The notes under the pieces: generated by a model
What the model saw: only the letters and a program-made list of their open reading frames with translations
Told to the model about the DNA's origin: nothing
Databases searched by the model: none
In this document: one piece after another, positions 20,430 through 30,335 of the stretch
Position numbering within the stretch: position 1 is the stretch's first letter
Layout of the letters: each line of letters begins with the position of its first letter
DNA from: Azolla pinnata
Taxonomy: Eukaryota; Streptophyta; Polypodiopsida; Salviniales; Salviniaceae
Length of the DNA: 34,786 bases
Assembly (NCBI GenBank): GCA_037176905.1
Contig: JBBBWG010001782.1
Coordinates: 1-34,786, forward strand
Direction of reading: 5' to 3'
Made by a program: the position numbers and the translations under genes

Positions 20430-21132
20430 CATTTTATCTATTTTTATACATTTCTTTTTGTTCTTAATTGGAGAACAATATATATATCTTTAAAAGCTTC
20501 TTCATTTCAAAACGCTTCTTCATTTCAGAACTTGTAAGATAAATGAGAAACTCAAGCCCTCACTGCCTATTTATACAAGATGCTTGTCTGAGACTATTTT
20601 TACTTCTTACTTGTCTATCTCCACTTGTATACATTGATTTATTTGTATTTGCATACATACAGACATGTTTATCTTTACTAGCAAGCATAACTACATATTC
20701 CTCAATATATACATTCATATTCACTTGTATATGAAGGTAAGATAGATCATATTAATCTTTATATGCATATATACAATATGCATATACACCTGTACATTAA
20801 AACGTAGACGTATATTCATCTATACATTCATACATACATCGATATTCACCTATATATGCATACATACATGTATGTTCACCTATATGTGGATAACTTCATA
20901 TATATTCACCTATATATGTTTGTTGTTTGTTGCAACATAGTTGCATATTAAGTTATATTAGTTTTTTGTTGTAACATAGGCGCGTTGTATGCTGCAACAG
21001 AGCTGCAAATTAACTTATATTAGTACGTATTCACTTGTATATGCATACATACATGCATATTCACCTATAATGTACATGTTTGCATCATATTCACTTATAT
21101 ATGAGTATATATATATATATATATATATATAG
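20430..21132 (-). repeat. TATA-bearing LTR-like repeat, copy 2 (inverted), with (TA)n
   Basis: On the minus strand a GGTGAATATACATGTATGTATGC-like minisatellite, about 28-30 bp per unit, is followed by TATAAATA (about 20568-20575) and AGGCAGTGAGGGCTTGAGTT. This matches 7495-7830. A pure (TA)n tract lies at about 21105-21132. Inside the minisatellite are TTGCAGC/TTGCAAC pieces resembling the 11-bp TNP2 arrays. Confidence 0.45.
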
Positions 21133-21149
21133 ATATAAATCTAGGTTAA

Positions 21150-21640
21150 AACTAGTTTACTAAAATTTTAGTAAAGAAAATTTTTTACCTAATGTTTAGA
21201 TGGTTTTGCTCCAATTAGATGGTTAGTTATCAAAATATTGGCGTCCAATGCTTAAATAGAAATAAACTGGCATCATGGTTGTTTGAACACAAATTGAAGT
21301 GAGAAACTAAATTTTTCTGATACAAGAAAGGCCAAAGCAGTATTTTGTTCAAACTTCTGCAAGAGATCAATTTTAAAAACTGCAATCATTATACGATTTA
21401 AACATGTTACAAAAATTTAGGCGTTAGCTCATGTTTTAATATAATATGGCTTAATGACCAAACTTTGATTAGCGAAACCTAGAGTAGAAATTATTGCAAT
21501 GTACGAATTTTGAAAAATGACATTACTTTCTTCCATGTGGTTACTCACATTCAAATCTTGGTTTGCTCAAATTCAAACCTAAACTCATGCTTGTATACCC
21601 TAGCATGTGGTGATGAAGATTCGAGACCAAGTCTCCATTT
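21150..21640 (+). repeat. Further copy of the 17.3-19.3 kb dispersed repeat
   Basis: Same block order as the copies at 17280-19340: AGATGGTTAGTTATCAAAAT, AAATAAACTGGCATCATG, AGAAACTAAATTT, GACATTACTTTCTTCCATGTGG. It is separated from them by the direct repeat D and the TATA-bearing repeat. Confidence 0.75.
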
Positions 21641-21654
21641 CTTTGGTTGAAGAG

Positions 21655-21890
21655 AAGTTGAGTTTCTTTGGTTGAAGTGTTAGACTCACTACATATTTCT
21701 TTACATTTCACGATGTGACGCTGTGGCACCGATATACGTGCCGAAATGAGAAGGCCCTGACAAGCTTCTAAACAATTCAAGTTTGGTCAAGGAATAGCAC
21801 CGGTATAGGTGCTGAAATGAGAAGGCCGTCACAAGCTTCTGAACAATGCATGTTTGATCGAAGGAAAGTCCTAAAGAAAGGCGTGTGGAG
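21655..21890 (+). repeat. Dispersed repeat C, copy 1, with a 70-bp internal tandem duplication
   Basis: Similar to 32125-32340 (TTTGGTTGAAGTGTT, ACTCACTACATA, AATGAGAAGGCC, CAAGCTTCTGAACAAT). Here a ~70-bp block (starting GCACCGATATACGTGC near 21727 and GCACCGGTATAGGTGC near 21797) is present twice, once only in the other copy. Confidence 0.75.
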
Positions 21891-21954
21891 ATGTACGCGC
21901 TTTCCACTTTATTGCTCCGAATATTTGTCACCCGTATCGGTGGCGCTTGTGTAT

Positions 21955-22448
21955 GTTTAGCTATGAGATGGGTTGGTGATTTATAAAAGTGCTACATATT
22001 GGAATCCGTTTCGTAATTGGTTCGTTTTGACCAACAAACGCCACAGGCCTTTAAACTAGTCAAGTTAGTGTTCCCATTTGCACATCTCATGGTTTGGGCT
22101 CATGAAGCTGGGCCATTCAAATACGTTTGATTGAACTCCTCTACCTCATGCATGATGTTAAGGCAGCTGCACTCGAAAGGAAATTTTAACAGAGGGCTTC
22201 ACAGTGGCCTCCATCTATGCGTGGCCGTGTTTGCATCACCTTCGAAATGCGTATAATGTCCAATCGAGTTCGATTGTAGCCTTGGACGAGGGGAGGTGGC
22301 ACTGGAAATAATGTAAAATAAGCTTTTGCAATGCCGTAGTACATCCGGCCTCAAGAAGAGGTTTTCACGACAACATTCCTGAAAAAAATGAAATTGTTAT
22401 AAGCCGATTAGAACAATTTGTGGTGCTTCTGGCAAAGGAGAGATTGGA
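21955..22448 (+). repeat. ~0.5-kb direct repeat D, copy 2
   Basis: Partner of 19880-20390. Similarity fades after GCTTCTGGCAAAGGAGAGAT in both copies, which defines the shared right end. Confidence 0.85.
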
Positions 22449-22556
22449 ACTCCGTATGATGGTAATCAAACATGCGCCGTTAAGAAATACCAAAGTTAGA
22501 GTCGTAAACATGAGCAAAGCCTAAATGCCCTTTGCGAGGTTTTGAGGCGCTCATAC

Positions 22557-22630
22557 GCTTTTTTACCTTAGTTGGTTATAGCACTTGTTTTGTAAGCGGG
22601 AGGTCTTGAGTTCAACTCTCAAAGAAAGCA
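22557..22630 (+). tRNA. tRNA-Thr(UGU)-like sequence
   Basis: It is 74 nt long and folds well at three of four arms: acceptor GCTTTTT/AGAAAGC (seven pairs, one wobble), anticodon arm CTTGT-TTTGTAA-GCGGG (five pairs, mostly wobble; anticodon TGT at 22591-22593), and T-arm TTGAG-TTCAACT-CTCAA (five perfect pairs). The D-stem pairs only weakly (CCTT with TAGC). It is probably a diverged tRNA or SINE head. Confidence 0.55.
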
Positions 22631-22971
22631 CTCCCTATCAATGGGTATTTGAACATCGGCTCCTACAGGTTTGGTTACCAGCTAGGATGCATGACCTATG
22701 TGAAGCAAGCTCTGAAAGACAGGCGAGAAAGTTATCACACAAGCGCTTCAGGCTTGACCCATTCCCTGCCCATGTTGTCGACCTTGGAACACAAAGTGTA
22801 TGGGAAGGAATGGAATGAAGAAAGCTTGCGCGAATATTCTTTGTGCATACGGTTGTGGATGAGAACGTCGCAATAAGGGGGTATTTCCTCCCCTTTCAAT
22901 CGTTAACATTGGGAAGGATGAGGATGGACTAGCATTGGTTTTGTTCGTCAAAAAATACAAGTCTTTTTGTA
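22631..22971. other. No recognisable gene
   Basis: Two overlapping + strand frames (22585-22818, 22649-22876) have no motif and one begins inside the tRNA-like sequence. I do not call them as genes. Confidence 0.4.
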
Positions 22972-23045
22972 TCTCCGAACCCAAAATCGAACTGGAGACC
23001 TCTAGCATGTTAGACTAGTGTGATAACAAACTACACCATCCGGAC
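22972..23045 (-). tRNA. tRNA-Val(AAC)-like sequence
   Basis: On the minus strand, TGGTGTAGTTTGTTATCAC matches the tRNA-Val D region (A box). CTAGT-CTAACAT-GCTAG is a fully paired anticodon arm with anticodon AAC. GAGGTC is followed by the T-arm TCCAG-TTCGATT-TTGGG (all pairs if wobbles count), and the acceptor GTCCGGA/TTCGGAG pairs at six of seven. Length is 74 nt. It is the best-folding tRNA-like sequence here. A diverged second copy lies just upstream on the same strand (23127-23192), which favours a SINE-type or duplicated tRNA-derived repeat over a single functional gene. Confidence 0.6.
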
Positions 23046-23126
23046 CCTCATAATTGTGAACATTACCAAACCTCAAAGACGGGTTGACATTAGTTTAGTT
23101 GATTTAAAAATAAAAGTCACCATCAT

Positions 23127-23192
23127 TGCCCGAAACCAGAGTCAAACTAGAGACCTCTAGTGTGTTAGACTAACATGATAGAGTGAAATTTT
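23127..23192 (-). tRNA. Second tRNA-Val(AAC)-like sequence, truncated D arm
   Basis: Minus strand: TATCAT, anticodon arm TTAGT-CTAACAC-ACTAG (anticodon AAC), AGGTC, T-arm TCTAG-TTTGACT-CTGGT. The D-loop is several bases short and the 5' acceptor strand does not pair, so this is a pseudogene. The spacing to the better copy is about 150 bp, with a shared spacer (TTAACATTA/CATAATTGTGAAC region), forming a short tandem array. Confidence 0.55.
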
Positions 23193-23194
23193 CC

Positions 23195-23485
23195 TTTACG
23201 CTCATAATTGTTAACATTAATAAGCATCGATGAGGAGCTAACATTTCTTTGGTTGAGTTTAAAAGAATAGTGACCGTTACTCCAAGAAATTTTTCGCTCA
23301 CTAGAGCAATGGAATAGAAACCTTGCGAATCTGACGAAACATGGGTATAAAAGCCTACAACCGAGGGCTCTTTGAATGGGCATGATAAAGCACTACCAGA
23401 GGACTGTAGTCGGGGTTTCCAATGCTCAACATCGAAAGAGTTGCAAGGTACAATGTAACAAGCACCATTCGAAATTGATAACTAT
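23195..23485 (+). repeat. Dispersed repeat B, copy 2, interrupted by the right TNP2 element
   Basis: Matches 19340-19640 up to about 23493; TATCAGAGCCA here corresponds to TATCACAACCA at about 19612-19622. Beyond this the sequence becomes the 11-bp array of the TNP2 element, so the element appears inserted in this repeat. Confidence 0.65.
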
Positions 23486-23502
23486 CAGAGCCAGGTAATA
23501 TG

Positions 23503-24065
23503 ACGGTTGCCGCGAAACTTTGCCGCGGGCAAAGTCGCGGCAAAATAATTTTTTTCTGTGTGGCAATTTTACCGCGAATTTACCGCGACATATTCCGCGA
23601 ATTTTACCGCGAATTTTTCCGGACATTTTGCCGCACACTTATCCGCGCATTTGCCGCGACCATATCCATGCCATTACAGGGAGCTTTGACACAGCTATTT
23701 TCGCCAGATTAGCCGAACAATTTTCCGCATGGAAAATCTGCAAATTTGCTGCGTTGATTTACGCAGGCATTGCCGGATATATTGCCGCACAAAAAACTTT
23801 CAATTTTCCGCAACCTTAGATGCGAATTTGCCACGACGATTGCCGCAGTTTTTTCAGGGCATCTGACCGCAAGTATATCCGCGAATTTTTCCGCGAATTT
23901 TGCCGGAGATATTACCACAAATTTGATTTTCACCACGCAATTGTCGCGAGTTTTGCAGCAACTATTGCCGCGAGTTTGCAGCGAATTTGCCACGATTATC
24001 CGGCTGATTTTCCATGAGTTTACCGTGGAATAGCTGCAAATTTGCCGCGACCTATCTGCTTTATT
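23503..24065 (+). repeat. 3' terminal array, right element
   Basis: Units TTTACCGCGAAT, TTTTGCCGC, TTTTCCGCGAAT on the + strand (GCGGCAA sense on the gene strand, opposite to the introns). It corresponds to 6845-7480 of the left copy, including the unique core with AAAATCTGCAAATTTGC (about 23735). Confidence 0.75.
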
Positions 24066-24131
24066 ACCACACCAAGCGTGATAATATCTCATTTTAGTTC
24101 ATTTCAGGAAAATTAGGGGAATAAACAATTG

Positions 24132-24600
24132 CTCTGAGATATACTTATGTTGTAAATCAGGTTCATATATATTTATTGTAATCTAAAATGGAGTATATCA
24201 ATGCAATTTGCAAAGCAAATAGAAATATAGATGTATATATCCACATGTTCATAAGCAACCACATATACATGTTAATACCCATGAAATATATAAAAGTTTA
24301 CCAAAATGTGTATGTGTATATATACTAACATGCAATTATGTATCAACCTTGTACAAACATAGAAGAATATGCGTGTATGGTTGGTCTACAAGTGGATCTA
24401 CATGTATCTACGCTGATAACGTTCAATATGCTAGTATATGCCAGTTTATAAGAGAATATACATTAATCATGGCCATATATGGATCAATAGGCAGATATAT
24501 CTGTGAGCACACATAAATATGTATGAGAGTATGTATATTTACATGAATTTGCACGTTTGTTTGCATGTACAATGGATTAGAGCCTGATTGTTTCTATATT
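24132..24600. repeat. Insertion of CATATATA/ATATGTATA-rich DNA, absent from the left copy
   Basis: In the left element GTTGCAGCAATTGTTTAT (about 6788-6805) is continuous. In the right copy the equivalent sequence stops after AACAATTGCT (24124-24133) and array sequence resumes near 24600. The ~470-bp insert is rich in ATATGTATAT/CATGTATC and resembles the minisatellites at 7500-7700 and 20740-21130. No terminal repeats are evident; AAATCAGG/CCTGATT near its ends is a weak inverted match. Confidence 0.65.
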
Positions 24601-24930
24601 GCAGTATTGTTGCTGCAAGCACGCGGCTATCTTGCGGCAAATATGCGGCAAATTTAGTGTCATAAGTCAGTTGTCTCACCTTTGCCGCAATATAGCCGCA
24701 CAGTTGCCGTGACTTTGCCGCGACTTTGCCGCATATTTACCGCTCATTTGTTGCATATTTGTAGCTCATTGGCGCGACTTTGCCACACAATTACCGGAAA
24801 ATTGCCGCAAGTTTGCCGCAAGTTTGTCACAACCTTGCTACAAAGTTACCACAAAGTTGCCACAATTTTGCTGATTTCATCATGGAAATTTGCCTCTGCC
24901 CTTGCCGCAACATTGTATAGGAATGTGGAA
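24600..24930 (+). repeat. 3' array (inner part), right element
   Basis: TTTGCCGCAATA, GTTGCCGTGAC, TTTGCCGCGAC, TTTGCCGCATA and related units at 11-bp steps. It lies beyond the stop codon of the right pseudogene. On the gene strand the motif is inverted relative to the introns. Confidence 0.8.
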
Positions 24931-27064
24931 ATTTTCATTAAAAACCTAATGGAATTATAGGCCATTTAACCAAAAAATCAAGGATTTCATTGAATAAAAA
25001 TATATATATTCATGAATTATGGTCAGCATAAGAATCAATTACAAGGAATAGATCAATATCGGTAGTGAGGAATATATTAGTTTCTTCATCGATATCAATC
25101 ATGTTCCCGGAACCGAACTCGATACATAAATCGACGGAAGCATCGGCGTTCCTAGGTTCGCCATATTCTGTAGCTAGATCTGGAGCAGCTTCATCGTCTG
25201 CGTCAGCATCAAGTAGGATCCCAATTTCGATTTGAGCTTCATCATTGTGGAGCAATTGCGCAGGCTGCACCCATGATCTTGTACCTTCTGCTCTGGATGG
25301 GTGTGTTCTACTGCTGTTCCTTTGATCTGACGTCGTATCTATGTCCATCGGCAAATTATGTACATTGACGACCTGCCCCGATTCTGGCAACAAGGAATGA
25401 AATAGTGGTTTACTACGTGGTGCCATCAGGATCATGTACTACCACTTCTCATTATGTAGTGCCAGTTGGAAAATGGCCTGCATGACGCTACAATACTAGT
25501 TTGGGTTAGGGTTTGGGGTGCATAGCATAACTAGAATATAATCTTTGCAATGTTTTAAACCGAGCAGTTACCTGTTCACAATGAGATGGCAAGATGAAGG
25601 TCCCATCCGAGGCACTGCAGGTCCGCGTGGAGTCAATCATCGTAAAGCCGCTGCCGCTGCCGTCTACAATAATCGAACCTTGTGGGACCTTATCTAAAAC
25701 ATCTTTAAATCATCTGACATCGAAGAAAAACATGTTGAATCTTCGATATTCAAGTTTAATGATGTTTTGGATAATCCCACAATATTCCTAATCATGTTCA
25801 TCCTCCCCCGCCGATCACTCCAGAGTTCGCCGTATATCGGTTCCGATCAATTGCTTCGGTGCGTAATGCGTGCCGTCCCACCAAATTGCATTATAATAAG
25901 TGCATTGCAACATTAATAAAACGATCTGTTTTAGACGTGAGCATTTTTAGTATTAACCCCAAGGTCTCAAAACCTGCGTGTTCAGGATACAAAAGCCGTT
26001 CATCTTTGCACGAAGCTCCCGCCCTAAATTGACTCTGCGGCCCATCCCTTGTGGAACGATGGTCATACCATCTTCTTCTCTCACGTCCATCGCCGACAGC
26101 GAATGTCGAATGGAAAAGGAGTGGGGCAGCGACGAATCTGCCTGTTGTAGATACTGCGAGATGAACACTATGCCTTCCTGGATCAACCACCCTTCGCTCA
26201 TGCTACCTTCTGGCCGCGCATTCTGTCTCACAAAATCCTTCAACGTTTTCATGAAACGCTTCAAGAAAAACATCCATCTGCTAGAGACTGGGCCACATAT
26301 TGCCATATCCTGGATAATGTGAACTAGCAAATGCACCTGACTAGTGAGAATGGATCGCGGAAAGGTATCCTCCAGAAGACAAACTACCTCTATTACTTGT
26401 ACTTGGGTCGTCTTTAGACTTGTCGGGTCCACCTCTTTCGTGCTTACAAACCGAACAAGCGCGCCTAGCTTGTATTAACAATGTCGGAGCAATTCAGAAG
26501 CTATTCTTGAGACACTAATCGGCAAAATGAACTATTGAAAAAATAGAAATTGTCAAATAATAGTAGCTGGGTTATTAAATCTGAACTGATCAAAACTTTT
26601 GAGAGAACTGCAACTACATATCCAATTACGTACCTGTAACATCTTATGCCAATCATGGGACTTCAACCCGCGAGTTGCTCCACCCCTTTGCGTCTTTGTT
26701 TGGAGAACGCCCCTCTCAAACATCGCATATACCCAGTTGGGGTTCTAACCGTGGTGATTATCTCCTTTACATCTCGCATCTCTGATCTTGTCAAGGTCCA
26801 CGGAGCCCTCGGTAATATCACTTATCCATTTTTGCGCTCCACTGGCCATTCACTGGGCATCTTCCCGCAACACTGCAAATCCATCCGAATAGCCAATGAG
26901 TCTCGGATGCCCATCATGTGCTCCCACACTGTCGTTGCCACATTCTTGAAAATGTGCATTGGGTCCAGTAAGTGGTTGATTTTGAGATCCTCCCAATACG
27001 GCAACTCGAAAAATATTTACAACCTGCACAAACATCACACAAAGATACGGGTTAGGTTTTAGGG

Positions 27065-27275
27065 TGACAAAGTTGCGCAAAACATGCGGAAAACTAGCTA
27101 CAAACGCGCATCAAACTTGCAGCAAACATGCGGCAAAGTTGCTGCAAACACGCGGCAAATTAGTAGCAAACTCGCGGTAAGGTTGCTGCAACTTTGCTGC
27201 AACTTTGCTGCAAAATCGTGGCAAAATTGCAACAAATTTGCTGTAAACTTGCAGCAAACGGGCAGCAAATGAGAT
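27065..27275 (-). repeat. Intron-3 11-bp array, right element
   Basis: GTTGCGCAAAACATGCGGAAA, GCAGCAAACATGCGGCAAA, CGCGGCAAATTAG and similar 11-bp steps inside the intron 27024-27296. On the gene strand it is TTTGCCGC, matching the left copy's intron 3, and it ends with CCTAACCC near the acceptor. Confidence 0.8.
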
Positions 27276-28079
27276 AATCTAATTAAACGCTCTTACCTAG
27301 ACATCCCTGGAACATCTTCTCCATTAGCTTGCACCCACATCTCTTTCCACTCTTTCATATTGACACATCTTGGTGTTTTCCCATTTTCAGTTGGTTGAAA
27401 GTGTTGATGCGTGGGTGGAAGAAATCTACCGTGATTTGAATAAATCACTCGTTTGAGGTGAGCCAGTCGTGTAGACAGGAGGGATGGTCCACATCTAGGA
27501 CAGGCATGGTAGCCTGAGGTCGATAAACCTGTGAGTTGATGACTTGTGTTAGAGTAATTACGAAATCTCATTAAGTGTACATAGAAGAGATCTAAATCGT
27601 TTTAGGGTTTAAGGTTTTACTTGAACATTGCCATAATCCTGGGAAGTCATGCATTGTCCACATTAGAATTGCTCGAAAGTTAAATAGGTGATTGGGATGG
27701 ACCTTAGACATATCTTCTACTGGAACCCGTTGCCATAATATCTACAGCTCTTCCACAAGTGGTGCCAGGTACACATCCATATTTTTGTGACCTTGTACTT
27801 TCCAGGGATGAGGAGTGAACATAATATGACCTTTCTTGATCTCCATGTGCGGAGGTAGGTTGTAATTGACTAGCACAACTGGCCAAACACTGTATGAGTT
27901 GCTTCGAAGTCCAAATGGGTTCACTCCGTCCACTTGCCATCTTGGCACCGATGTGTTACATGCCAATCCATCAATGACGCGGTGGATCGACATTGAAACA
28001 TCATACGAAGTCTCCGAATAAAGGGGAAGTGTCGAAGTACCTGTAATTTGCAAAGGGGAAGGGATTAGAGTTGCAAATT

Positions 28080-28335
28080 AGGATTGTTGCGGCGAAATCG
28101 CGGCAATCATGCGGTAAATTTGCAACAAACTGGTTGCAAATTCGCGGCAAATTCGCAGCAAATTCGCAGCAAATTTAGATCAAATTTGCGGCAAATTCGC
28201 GGCAAATTTAGATCAAATTTGCGGCAAATTCACGGCAAATTTGCTATACATTTGCTGCAATTTTGCGGCAAAATTGTTGCAAAGAAGCAACAAAATCACT
28301 GCAATCTTGTTGCATATTAGCGGGAACTTGGAATG
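28080..28335 (-). repeat. Intron-1 11-bp array, right element
   Basis: TTCGCGGCAAA, TTCGCAGCAAA, TTTGCGGCAAA units at 11 bp. A ~44-bp segment containing TTTAGATCAAATTTGCGGC is duplicated (about 28167-28230). Gene-strand orientation is TTTGCCGC. Confidence 0.8.
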
Positions 28336-29164
28336 ATGATACGTCTCGTCGATATCTGGCCTCTCCACACTTGGGGCATTCAGACAGATCTGCTAATTAA
28401 CCTCGGAATAGCACACGGTCGTTGAGACATGCATGGATTCAGACGTAGTCAAGCCCATGCAATGTGATCATCTGCTTCCTTGCCTCTTCGCGTGTAGCTG
28501 GAAGACGATGGGGCTGCGGCAACATCTTCCCCATGAGACGTAGCAATGCATCCACTGATATAGTACTCCATCCATAGGATGTTTGGAGATTCAAGATCTC
28601 CATCGTTGCCCGAAACACTGAGAATGTAGCTCTATTGTAAATCGGTGTTCTAGCAGCCTGTAGTAACATCGAAAAATCGAAAGTCGGACCTTCCATTGCT
28701 TGACGTGCTAAACCCTACCGACGTGCTGGCGGATGTAGATCTTCAATTATATCTTCCATTTGCTGATTGGGATCTTGTTCTTGCGCCGGGAAACTCTCTA
28801 CATCATCCACAACTTATTTCATATGTTGTCATACACGTGCCTCTTCTTCTTCAGCCTCTGCCCTTGCCCACTTTTAGTAGTCACGTAACAACCGCGGTGC
28901 GATAGTGTAATGCGGAACATCATGAGTTGACTCTTCAGGATTCCAACGGCCCCATTTACGTATATGATCGTGCACTACACGGCGAGCTCGCCTAAATCTT
29001 TTCCTGCATCGGTCACACCTATATCGAATGGTCCGAGCTCCCCATTTGCCAATGTGTTTCCTGCGCAACTCCTCGGCATCGGTAGACGATGACTCTGAAC
29101 TGTTGTGATGTGGATCGAAATTCCGTTTATGAATCCGGTATTCTTTGTAGCAATTGAGCAGCTA

Positions 29165-29375
29165 CTGCATGGCTAAATTGCGGATATAGTCGGGGCAAAT
29201 CAGAGGCACTTCGCGGATATAGGCGCGGAATGTCGCGACAATGTCGAGGCAATGTTGCGGAAATGTTGTGGTAACGTCGCGGTAATGTCGCCGTTAAGGC
29301 GCGGCTACTTCGCGGCAATGGCGTGGTAATATCGCGGTTATAACGCGGTAATGGCACGGCGATTGTGCGACAATC
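29165..29375 (-). repeat. 5' flanking array, right element
   Basis: GCGGTAATGTCG, GCGGATATAGGC, CGCGGCAATGGC units precede the pseudogene (gene-strand ATTACCGC/TTGCCGC). Corresponds to 2395-2541 of the left copy. Confidence 0.75.
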
Positions 29376-29389
29376 ATCAGAGAGAGGTC

Positions 29390-29800
29390 TCTTAAAACCC
29401 TAAACCTCTTTTCGCTCCTCCTTCTGTTTCGCTCCTGCTCCTGCTCTGTCTCTGCTCAGCTCTGCCCCTTCCGCTCCTGCTCGCCCTAACCCTAAATCCT
29501 AAACCTCTACCTCTTGCTCAGCTCTGCCTCTGCTCACCTCTGCCTGTGATCACCTCGGCGCTCCTGCTCACCTCTGCCTCTGCTCTTGACCTTGCTGCTG
29601 CTTCTGGCATTGTTGTTGCTGCTAGCCGGTCTACTGCTCCTCCAGCTGAAAACCTGTGTAGCTGCTCTTCCTACTCCTCCAGCAGAGAAATCCAGCTCAA
29701 AACCTCTTGCTTGTTCTTCTGCTTGCAGCTGCTCTAGGTAGACCTCCTGTCCTGCTCCTTCAGCTGAGAGTAATTAGTGAGAAGAAAGCAGATTTCGCGT
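29390..29800 (-). repeat. GCAGAG/GGAGCAG-rich 5' segment of the right element, with telomere-like motifs
   Basis: CTCTGCTCACCTCTGCC and CTGCTCCTCCAGCTGAAAAC units repeat irregularly. AAACCCTAAACC (29395) and CCCTAACCCTAAATCCTAAA (29483-29502) lie inside. It is similar to the left element's 2105-2390 segment. The + strand frame at 29546-29737 is low-complexity and not called. Confidence 0.65.
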
Positions 29801-29828
29801 GGAAGTTACTCTAATTTGCGGTAATTAC

Positions 29829-30273
29829 GACAAGGATACGTGAAAGTTGGGGCAGGACCCTGGGGCCTCCGACCAGAGAATACCAGAACCGTGCGTTTCG
29901 TTTATCCGAAGAGTTGAAATGAATAAAATTTAATAATAATCATTAACAATAGAAAAGAGATTACAACTATCCCCAAGATTAGGTACACAAGGTTTTCCCG
30001 ATTTAGAACGCTTCAGATTAGGGGTTTTAAGAGTTTAGGAGAGAGAGAATATTAGGGTTTGATGGGCGGATTTGGGAGAGAGAGCAGATACGGGTTTGAT
30101 GGAGAATATGGGAGAGAGAGAGTAGATTTTGGTAGAAGGGCCTTTGTTGAAGGAGACACGAACGTTGAGAGATCCCAGGAAACCGACGAGCATGAATCCG
30201 AGGGAGAAAATAAGGAAGACGATACCACCAATATCTTAACCTTGACCTAGGACTTGAACCTAGATCAGGACCT

Positions 30274-30275
<2 letters not shown>
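29829..30275. other. No recognisable gene; purine-rich sequence with scattered AG runs
   Basis: GAGAGAGAG runs and GGGTTTGATGG(G/A) repeats precede the long (AG)n tract. A short + frame at 30059-30250 carries no motif. Confidence 0.4.

Positions 30276-30277
<2 letters not shown>

Positions 30278-30335
<58 letters not shown>

Larger units (their letters stand above)
25010..29116 (-). pseudogene. TNP2-type transposase pseudogene, right copy
   Basis: Seven readable exons in reverse: about 29116-28345, 28040-27621, 27513-27297, 27023-26634, 26531-25974, 25925-25572 and 25477-25010. Domains: transposase-associated domain (RYRCDRCRKRFRRARRVVHD), TNP2 N-terminal region (SYGWSTISVDALLRLMGKML), Transposase_21 (SYSVWPVVLVNYNLPPHM; MHDFPGLWQCS; MHIFKNVATTVWEHMMGI), DUF4218 well preserved (VVCLLEDTFPRSILTSQVHL; CGPVSSRWMFFLKRFMKTLK; RPEGSMSEGW), DUF4216 (CGIIQNIIKLEYRRF) and an acidic tail. 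Lesions: the initiator ATG is not preserved, the donor of intron 1 is changed, about 100 bp is missing from the Transposase_21 region near 27925, and there is a TAA early in exon 5 and a TGA for Trp in DUF4216. The lesions differ from those of the left copy: DUF4218 survives here and the Transposase_21 block survives there. Confidence 0.85.
23494..29828 (-). mobile_element. TNP2/Transposase_21 element, right copy (inverted)
   Basis: Contains all blocks of the left element in reverse: a CAGCTGGAGGAGCAG-rich 5' segment (about 29770-29390), 5' array, seven-exon pseudogene, and 3' arrays of opposite motif orientation. One outer end reads GGTAATATGACGG at 23494; the left copy's end reads GGTAATTGGTTG on the same sense, so GGTAAT is the candidate 3' terminus. 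The 5' terminus is less certain; GTAATTACCGC on the minus strand at 29828 is a candidate. An extra ~470 bp insert at 24132-24600 is absent from the left copy. Confidence 0.7.

Noticed and set aside
22585..22876. Two overlapping + strand frames of about 75 residues
   Set aside because: One starts inside the tRNA-Thr-like sequence; no motif, no promoter, no conservation visible within the window.
19517..23400. CACTACCA strings at about 19522 and 23391 as possible CACTA termini
   Set aside because: Both are internal to dispersed repeat B and are not paired with inverted ends or next to the 11-bp arrays.
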